Assembly (NCBI RefSeq): GCF_000283155.1
Contig: NW_004454163.1
Span: forward strand, 2,336,185 to 2,400,184
From: Ceratotherium simum simum
Lineage: Eukaryota; Chordata; Mammalia; Perissodactyla; Rhinocerotidae
Direction of reading: 5' to 3'
Length of the DNA: 64,000 nucleotides
Both the position numbers and the translations under genes were made by a program. Each line of letters starts with the position of its first letter. Position 1 is the first letter of the stretch. Positions 57,029 through 64,000 of this stretch are shown piece after piece. The notes beneath the pieces are model-generated. The model was not told where the DNA came from. It saw only the letters and a list, made by a program, of their open reading frames with translations, and searched no databases.

Positions 57029-57499
57029 GCTAAAATCTACAGCCAGACATATTTGAGAAGAATTCTGCTACTGCTATGTGTAGGACCAGCTAGAAACAAT
57101 TCATATATATGATTTATTCCTTAAAGTAGCCTTTCTGGTAATCCAGTAAGGTTGTCTATGTAAACTGAATAATTGTGAAATCTTCCTTCTGACTCACCTT
57201 ATGCATACTGGGATGGATCAAAGTCCTCAACTAACTCTTGAAAATATATTTTTTTGAGTAAAACTCTGTGTGCTTAATAAAAATAAACAGGGGGAAAAAC
57301 AGCATACATTGCCTGCCTTTGGTCAACAATAGTATCCAACAATCACTAACACTCACATAGTACTTATTACGAGTCAGGCTTCTTCTTACACAGATCAGTT
57401 TTATAAAATGACTTTGGAAGTAAAGGATCTAAATATTGATTATTAATAATTGCCTGTGCTTATATACTCCTTGGAAAGTCTTTCCATTTACTCAATTTG
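57029..57499. other. No recognised gene; possible small MIR piece
   Basis: 57340-57420 ('catagtacttattacgagtc') is faintly like antisense MIR. Otherwise unassigned AT-rich DNA. Confidence 0.3.
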
Positions 57500-57812
57500 A
57501 AAAAATATGAATTTACAGTGTCCTTACTGATCATTCTCCCACTTCTCTTTCCAGCTTCATCCCTACATATGCTACTAACCACTGCCCTCCATCTAGGTTT
57601 CAAATACTCTCATGTCCATATGCATTCTATTTTCTCTCTCTTTCTTACTTTTCCTCTTTGTTGGAACACACTTTGTCCTCCTCTTCCCATGGATAATTTT
57701 TATTCATTTTTAATTCCATTCATGAGTAATGTCATTTCCTTAGGGGACTCTTTAGGTGCTCCTAAAAGTATGCAATAGCCTTAGGAAATACTTGTTGAAT
57801 GAATATACAAAT
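57500..57812 (+). mobile_element. Probable L2 LINE 3' end, sense
   Basis: A pyrimidine-rich stretch (a 93-residue plus ORF here is only a consequence of its low stop content) leads to 'aatacttgttgaatgaatat', the L2-like terminus. The upstream match is weak. Confidence 0.45.
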
Positions 57813-58199
57813 GACTATAAATAGTGATAAATCATCTTCTACTTTCTGATATTTAAATTGATTTTCTCTTATCTTTTTGCAGAGCCTAGAATTTTCACAT
57901 TTTTAAAGAGTACTAGTGATTTGTTCTTAACTGTGATTGGAAGATCTCCAGTGTTTATTTCCTGAGTATATTTACCACTGCTTTTAACTAGATACTTTCT
58001 CAAAATCTTCCTACAGACTCTATTGTCTATCACCATTAATTGATAAATTAATATCCAATATATGATATTTCTAATATTTTAGTCTCAAAGTCTTCGAAAT
58101 ATTCTAATTTAATGATACCTCTACAATATTTCAAGCCTTCATTACTATTTTCTGAATTTCCCTCTGACCACAGATTTCCAGTTACCTCATGCAATAATT

Positions 58200-58272
58200 T
58201 TATACATACATCATAATACATTGTAATACATACATACATGTAATGTATGTATGTAATAACATACATACATTA
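58200..58272. repeat. (CATA)n microsatellite with inverted halves
   Basis: acatacatacat at about 58228-58239 is followed after gta by atgtatgtatgt, making a 12-bp stem with a 3-base loop, and more CATA units follow. It abuts the LTR that begins at about 58262. Confidence 0.85.
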
Positions 58273-58767
58273 ATTTTATGTATCAACTTGACTGGGCCAA
58301 GAGATGCCCAGATAGCTGGTTAAACATTATTTCTGGATGTGTCTGTGAGAGTTTCTGGAAGAGATTAGCATTAGAATTAGTGGACTGAATAAAGCAGATG
58401 GCCCTCCCCAATGTAGGTGGGCATCATACAATCTATTGAGGGTGTGAATAGAACAAAAAGGTAGAGGAAAGTTGAATTCACTCTGGACCTGACTGGTTGA
58501 GCTTGAACATCAATCTTCTCCTGCACTTGATGCCCCTGATTCTTAGGCCTTCACACTCGAACTGGGATCTACACCATTGGCTTTCTAGCTCTCAGGCCTT
58601 CAAACTACACTACAAGCTCTCCTGGATTGCCAGCTTGCAGATGGCAGATCATGGGACTTCTCAGCCTTCATAACTGTGTGAGCCAATACCTTATAATGAA
58701 TCTTTTTATACATATAAATATATATCCCCTATTGGTTCTGTTTCTCTGGAGAATCCTGACTATTACA
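58262..58767 (+). mobile_element. Solo LTR, family X, copy 1
   Basis: It runs from 'ttaattttatgtatcaactt' and 'gactgggccaagagatgccc' through 'gtaggtgggcatcatacaat' to 'ggttctgtttctctggagaa' and 'ctgactattaca'. It belongs to a common mammalian LTR family starting tgtgatggttaattttatg and ending ctgactaataca, which I call family X as I cannot fix its name. The first bases are degraded into the CATA microsatellite. Confidence 0.7.
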
Positions 58768-58829
58768 TATGTGATGTCACTGCTACTAGAAATAATCATA
58801 ATAATAACAAAAACTTCCATCCCTTGGTT

Positions 58830-59110
58830 ATTTTCTGTGAGGCAGGCATGCTAGTAAGTGCTTTACATACACTATCTCCTTAGGTGCTAACCCTGTGGGG
58901 TAGAATATAGGCTTCATGGGAAAACGAAGTATATCCATTTCATTCCCTGTTGTGTATCCAATGGATAATGCAGTACCTTGATCACATAGTTTGCTCTATT
59001 AGATATTTATTGAATAAAGTATTGGTAATTATTATTAAGTCCATTTATAGATGAAGAAATAGAGGCCCAAATATGTTACACAATTTTCTCAAATCTGTAA
59101 TTCAAAGCAA
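58830..59110 (-). mobile_element. MIR fragment with L2-like piece inside
   Basis: 'gcaggcatgctagtaagtgc' and 'ttacatacactatctcctta' (58840-58885) and 'tagatgaagaaatagaggcc' (59047-59066) are two parts of one antisense MIR. Between them lies 'atttattgaataaagtattg', an L2-like 3' end in sense, suggesting an old nested insertion. Confidence 0.55.
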
Positions 59111-59402
59111 AGTACTTCTGATTTCATATTACACTCTTGAATACTATAATAAATTACTTTTCTCTCATCTTGCCACCATCCTGTTTCCCAAGTCAATAAA
59201 CCCACTTTTGCCTACATTTCCTTCTCTTTCTAACCATGATCTCATTATTTTAATTATTCTCTCATTGAAATGCTCAATTTTTCCTCATCTAATGAATATT
59301 TATAGAGTAAATGAAGAAATGAATGGACAGAGACCCACATGTCACTCTAAGAATGCACAATAATCTAACTCCATGTTGAGAAAAATAGGATATAAACTAC
59401 TT

Positions 59403-59657
59403 GGGGCCAGCCTCGTGGCATAGTGGTTAAGTTTGCACATTCTGCTTCGGCGGCCTGGGGTTCGCAGGTTGGGATCCCAGGTGCGGACCTACGCACTACT
59501 CATCAAGCCATGCTGTGTCAGGCATCCCACATATAAAATAGAGGAAGATGGGCACAGATGTTAGCTCAGGGCCAATCTTCCTCAGGAAAAAGAGGAGGAT
59601 TGGCAACAGAGCTTAGCTCAGGCTAATTTTTCTCACCAAAACAAACAAACAAAAAAA
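59403..59657 (+). mobile_element. ERE SINE, copy 8
   Basis: It begins ggggccagcctcgtggcata, carries 'ttgggatcccaggtgcggac' and 'catcaagccatgctgtgtca', and ends in an A-rich tail with caaacaaac units. A perfect 14-bp target duplication, gatataaactactt, lies at 59389-59402 and 59658-59671. Confidence 0.96.
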
Positions 59658-60097
59658 GATATAAACTACTTAGTGTGCTAGTTAATAATTCATTATCATG
59701 TTTAATGCTTTTAACACATCAGAGTAGAGAGATATGCCAAGCATGATGGTGAAATGTGCAGACTAGGAAAGATAATGTGAAAAAACCTCACTGTATGAAA
59801 TAACTTATTGGTTTATGAAGAGAACGTGCAAATAACATTGTAAATAACATTCAGGATGCTCATTGTACAGCAAGAAAATTCTCTGAGAAAATTCAAGAGT
59901 TTTGACTGTAATGCTTTTGATACAGAGAACGTGGTGTTCATTGGACACTCTAATAAATTTCTAAGTGGTCAGCATACTCACACATTTAGCGTTTCATGCC
60001 AACATAAGGACTGTATTTATGATGAGATTACCTTAAATATTTGAATTCATGACAGTGTCAAGGGCAACAAGATGCACCCATATCATTAAGCTATGCA

Positions 60098-60735
60098 TGT
60101 GATGGTCAGTTTTATGTGCCAATACCCAGTTATTCAATCAAATACTAATCTAGAGATTCTATAAATATGATTAAATAATCCGTTGACTTTAAGTAAGGGA
60201 GATTTTCCTAAATAAGCTAGGTGGACATGATTCAATCAGTTGACAGACTGTAAGAGCAAAACTGAGGCTTTCTTTAAGAAGAAATACCACCTATGGATAG
60301 CAGCTTCCATTCCCCTGTTCCAAGAGTTCCAGCCTGCCCTTCCTGGAGGACTGCCCTATAGATTTCAGACTTGCTTCACCAGCCCCTATAATCCATAAGT
60401 CTATTCCTTGCAATAAATCTCTCTCTCTTTTTTTTTGTGAGGAAGATCAGCCCTGAGCTAACATCTTCCAATCCTCCTCTTTTTGCTGAGGAAGACTGGC
60501 CCTGGGCTAACATCCATGCCCATCTTCCTCCACTTTATATGGGATGCCGCCACAGCATGGCTTGACAAGCGGTGCATTGGTGCGCGCCCAGGATCCGAAC
60601 CGGCCAAACCCCGGCCACTGCAGCGGAGCACACGCACTTAACCACTTGCACCACCGGGCCGGCCCCTTTGCAATAAATCTCTTGATATAAATATCCTACA
60701 GCTTCTGTTTCTCTGGTAGAACCTTGACTGATACA
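60098..60735 (+). mobile_element. Solo LTR, family X, copy 2, split by ERE copy 9
   Basis: It starts tgtgatggtcagttttatg and ends gaaccttgactgataca. The 5-bp flanks atgca (60093-60097) and atgcc (60736-60740) agree at 4 of 5, as for ERVL/MaLR-type integration. The ERE at 60423-60667 interrupts the AATAAA-containing part, so without the SINE and its duplication the LTR is about 378 bp. Confidence 0.75.
60423..60667 (-). mobile_element. ERE SINE, copy 9 (inside the LTR)
   Basis: The minus strand begins gggccggcccggtggtgcaa and contains 'gtcaagccatgctgtggcgg' with CpGs largely intact (gcgcgccc, ccgaacc), which suggests a young copy. A perfect 15-bp target duplication, ttgcaataaatctct, lies at 60408-60422 and 60668-60682; it overlaps the LTR's AATAAA. 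Confidence 0.96.
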
Positions 60736-60773
60736 ATGCCATATTCTTTTGTGATAAACATGATGGAGAGGTG

Positions 60774-60799
60774 TATGTGTGTGTGTGTGTGTGTGTGTA
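60774..60799. repeat. (TG)n microsatellite
   Basis: About 12 TG units with one TA interruption near the start, just downstream of the LTR. It is the reason for the His/Thr repeat in the chance ORF on the minus strand. Confidence 0.95.
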
Positions 60800-62630
60800 C
60801 TTATTCACACACATAATGCTCATCATCTTGAAAAATTATTAACAAAGCTTTTCTGTTTTGTGAAGTTCAGGGCTGGGCTATGAGTTAGAGTAAATATAAA
60901 TTTAGTCTTCTTATCTCCATAATACACACAAGTTGAGGGTTTGTCAATATTCCAGTAGAGTCTTTTGAGCATTTGTCAGTCAGCATTGGCAGTTTTGACA
61001 GGCTAACTACTTGGTGAATACTAAATGCAAAAGCTGTCATTTTTAGACAGGTTATTACTTTGAAATGATTATTATTTAAGATAACTTCCTCCATATATTT
61101 AATTCAGACTTCCCACCATCTCAATTGTGAAGTGCTTTGATGTAAATTCTATCTGTATTCAGTGTATGTAATATTAAAGCTTTTAATAAATAGATTTTTG
61201 TATTCAAAGGATTTTTGATTATTCTTAATACATCAAGGTATGAGACACACTACAGTATGTTTATATTGATGTCATATTAATACTTCAACATGCCAAATGG
61301 AAGTTACTACAGAATTTGATGATTACTTAGGCATAAACTATGTTTCTTACATTATTTCTCCAAAATTCACTTCTAGTGTCCTTATAAATCAAAATTCAAA
61401 CAACATCAAGCTTTTTCAATAATCAGGGGATATAGATTTTTTTTGTCTAAGAGTAGAAAAAGCTTACAGCAAATTTTATTGAAAAGAGGGTTGTAGAAAA
61501 AATAGGCAAGAGAACTGCAGACATACATACACACTTGATGGAATGGGATGGAACAATTTCTACATCATTACATATGCGTGGGCTTGATTCACCCTTGTTA
61601 TGAGTTTGTATTCTTAAGCGAAAGATGAGAATAAACTCATCAGCTAGCGAAAAAGTGCATTTGCATGATATCAAATTCTATAACTCATTAGAGTTTTTCT
61701 AATCAACTCATCTAAATAAAATATGATGATGATGATGATGAAAATGAAGATAGAAAAGAGCAACAACTCTTTTTGCAGAGTAAGGCTAGTCTATAAGAGT
61801 ATATAGTCCAATTAGATGGAATGGAAACATTTACCCCACATGATTCATTTATCTACACAGCTGCATGATGTTGATGGGAATCAGGAACGCCAATTTTATT
61901 GTTCATTCACAATTTTAGGGCTACCTCTGGCGATTGGAGCCCCAGTCTGATTTTCCCACAAGCAAGCTCGGATGGAAAGTACTCAAGGATGAAGTGAAAA
62001 ACAATGGAAGGTTTCTCAGTATAATTCTGAACTAATTCATTTATGAATAACCAGTAACTGAAATTATATTGGTAACTTTTATAAAGGAAGAAAGAAAAAA
62101 GTAAATAATAGAATGAAAAGGTGTACTCAAAATGATAACAGACATTCCTAATAAAAATCAATATGAATCACTGTACTATGTAATAAAAAAACTTCTAAGA
62201 AATATACAGCTGTGTGGGAAAGTGTATAGCGAAGTTTTTGGAAAAAGTACTTTTATTTAAATCAATATCCGTTGCCATACTTTAAAACCAGAAATTCATA
62301 AGATGCTAAGTATTTGCAAAAGAGAATTATAATCTACATCACAATAATCACTCAGATTCTAAGTCTACATTCTGTCTTACTAAATTTTAAACTAAATTGA
62401 ATAAACAGACAGAAACAGTTAAGTTTTTCTTTTTTAAAGGCATAGCCATGTTTACATAATAATCTCCTGCCTCCCAACTCCTAGATGCAGAGATAGGGGA
62501 TAAGTACGTGTTGTACTCAGAAGGGCAGTGAGTACTTTGCTAATAAATCTTTGCTCTGCTAGGAACAACTATCAGAGAATTAATACAGAAGAAAAAACCC
62601 TAGAAGATGCTTCAAGTGAAAGCCTAGAGC
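60800..62630. other. No recognised gene; AT-rich DNA
   Basis: An (atg)n microsatellite lies at 61721-61741. Minus ORFs at 60885-61094, 61447-61674 and 61907-62161 have no domain. No repeat family recognised. Confidence 0.35.
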
Positions 62631-62639
62631 AACTTGAAG

Positions 62640-62790
62640 AAGCGCAGACATTTGAATTCCAGGCAAGGGCAGAGCTGGGAGTGTCCCCTGGGACGGCGTG
62701 AAGAGCAGACGCCTCTATCAGCTGAGCAGCACTTCACGATAGGAGTTGGATCATGAAGGGTTTTCATGGACCTAGTGGGAAGTTTAGTTT
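62640..62790. mobile_element. Ancient LINE-like (L2-associated) repeat fragment
   Basis: 'ggagttggatcatgaagggt' and 'gggaagtttagtttcatccc' match the same repeat type as 24000-24480 and 38405-38650. The long minus ORF (62624-62983, 119 residues) runs across this and the next LTR and is not a gene. Confidence 0.4.
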
Positions 62791-62919
62791 CATCCCAAAT
62801 ATATAACTTATTTGTAAAGGGCTGTGGTGTGTTCGGAAAACTTTTCATAGTTTCTTCGTGTGTGTTTGTAGCATCATTAGTTTGGACATCTAAACTAGAT
62901 TTTAGGAAGGAGATGAGGT

Positions 62920-63262
62920 TGTGATGGTTCATTTTATATATCCATTTGGCTAGGCCACAGTACTCAGATATTTGGTCAAACATGTCTGGATCTTGCTGTG
63001 AAAGTATTTTTTTTTTTAGATGAAATTAATATTTAAATCAATAAACTTTGAGTAAAGCAGATTACCCTCCATAATGTGGGTGGGCCTCATCAATTTATTA
63101 GTTGAAGGCCTTAAGAAAAAGACTGATCTCCCCTAAGGAAGAGGCAATGCTGCCAGCCAACTACCTTTGAACTCAAGCTGCAACATCAACTCTTCCCTAG
63201 GTCTCCAGCCTGTGGACCTATCCCACAGATCTTGGACTTGCCAGTCTCCACAATCATGTGGA
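62920..63262 (+). mobile_element. Solo LTR, family X, copy 3 (3'-truncated)
   Basis: It begins tgtgatggttcattttata, passes 'gagtaaagcagattaccctc' and 'tggacttgccagtctccaca', and breaks off before the AATAAA part, where a pyrimidine-rich tract and trinucleotide repeat begin. Confidence 0.72.
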
Positions 63263-63341
63263 GACTACCTTTTTCTTCCTTTTTTTCTTTCTCTGTTTTC
63301 TTGTTCCTCCTCCTCTTCCTTCCGTCCTCCATTTCTCAGAA

Positions 63342-63430
63342 ATAGTAGTAGAGTGGTAGTAGTAGTAATAGTAATAGCAGTAATGCTGGTAGTAATAGCA
63401 GTAGCAGTAACAGTAGTACTAAGATTAGTA
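63342..63430. repeat. Imperfect (AGT/GTA)n trinucleotide repeat
   Basis: Runs of gtagtagta, tagtaatagtaatagcag and cagtaacagtagtac extend over almost 90 bp. The plus ORF through it (63167-63448) reads as a Val/Ile run, a by-product of the repeat. A shorter (tag)n patch recurs at 63960-63977. Confidence 0.9.
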
Positions 63431-64000
63431 ATGCCCCCCTTGGTGTAATGCTCTCACGTGCATCATCTTACTTGATTTTAAGTGACTTACACATTTTTTC
63501 CATATAGATTTTGAGAATGGGGAAGAAGGAAAAATAATCATAGAGATATATTTAATATGTTTCTTTGTTTACACATAGTCTTACTGTGAAAGTAGCTTCC
63601 TATATAAGGAGAGCAGGTAAAATGAAGTTGAGACATAATCCAGATTCTGAGCCCAAAACTTCCTACTATTGACCAAAGTTGCACTGGGGTTTCATTTTTT
63701 AGATGAATAGTTGTATTGACTATGTTCATTGAATATAAGGATTTTAATGAAAGGAATTCATCCTGGCAAAATGTGGAGGAAATTAAATAGACCGTATTAA
63801 GACAAGTCCTTATTAATGAACTGAAGTGGAAAATTAAGGCAAATGTTAGATTAAGTTAAATTACTTTTTACTTCTTAGTCTCTATAATTTCAGTAATATA
63901 GGTCAAAGTACATGTAGACCTGGTATAGCCATGTAATCAAACTTATCTATACTCTCCTTTAGTAGTAGAGTAGTAGTTTTTTTTTTTTATAATTTTATTT

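Noticed and set aside
62624..62983. 119-residue minus ORF
   Set aside because: It crosses an ancient repeat and the edge of a solo LTR, so it cannot be one exon.

Overview
The window reads as AT-rich, non-coding mammalian nuclear DNA from an odd-toed ungulate, most likely a horse-type genome (Equus). The basis is nine tRNA-derived SINEs of the equine repetitive element (ERE) type. Each carries the ERE signature (ggccggccc/gggctggccc end, gatcc-cgaac B-box region, atgctgtggc core, gaggaagat/gatcttcctc tail motifs), and eight of the nine sit between clear target-site duplications. Tapirs and rhinoceroses carry related SINEs, so the genus is an inference. I found no protein-coding exon, structural RNA gene or CRISPR array. 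All long ORFs are chance frames or remnants of mobile elements.

Layout. 0-7.5 kb: L1 3' end, three EREs, MIR pieces and unclassified DNA. 7.5-12 kb: a large antisense LINE-1 block that includes an ORF1 N-terminal fragment. 12-15.5 kb: an ERE inside an old MIR/L2, an antisense L2, a palindromic DNA element and one ERE. 15.5-22.1 kb: a decayed ERVL-type provirus on the minus strand, with two LTR remnants and a recognisable RNase H-integrase-downstream pol order, itself hit by two hAT MITEs. 22-33 kb: ancient L2/MaLR pieces, a GC-rich stretch of unknown nature and single-copy-looking DNA. 33.4-35.3 kb: an ERE and an L1 mosaic with segments in both directions. 36-42.5 kb: MIR/L2 fragments. 42.8-49 kb: two MaLR LTRs, two hAT MITEs and a long unclassified stretch that may be old retroviral internal sequence. 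50-52.5 kb: a solo LTR with a 4-bp duplication, then a three-layer nest (L2 split by MIR, MIR split by Tigger). 53.6-57 kb: L1 3' end, a MIR carrying a TGTTGG...CCAACA LTR, and an ERE. 58-63.5 kb: three copies of one TG...CA LTR family, one of them split by an ERE, plus microsatellites.

No genes work together here. The interest lies in the order of insertions: L2/MIR are oldest, then Tigger, hAT, MaLR and ERVL, then the EREs. I see no convincing new biological system. The items most worth checking are the ERVL provirus, the triple nest, a poly-T block flanked by a 14-bp duplication, the LTRs with preserved termini, and a few stretches I could not assign. Family names come from memory of consensus sequences, not from a database search; edges without a target duplication are approximate.
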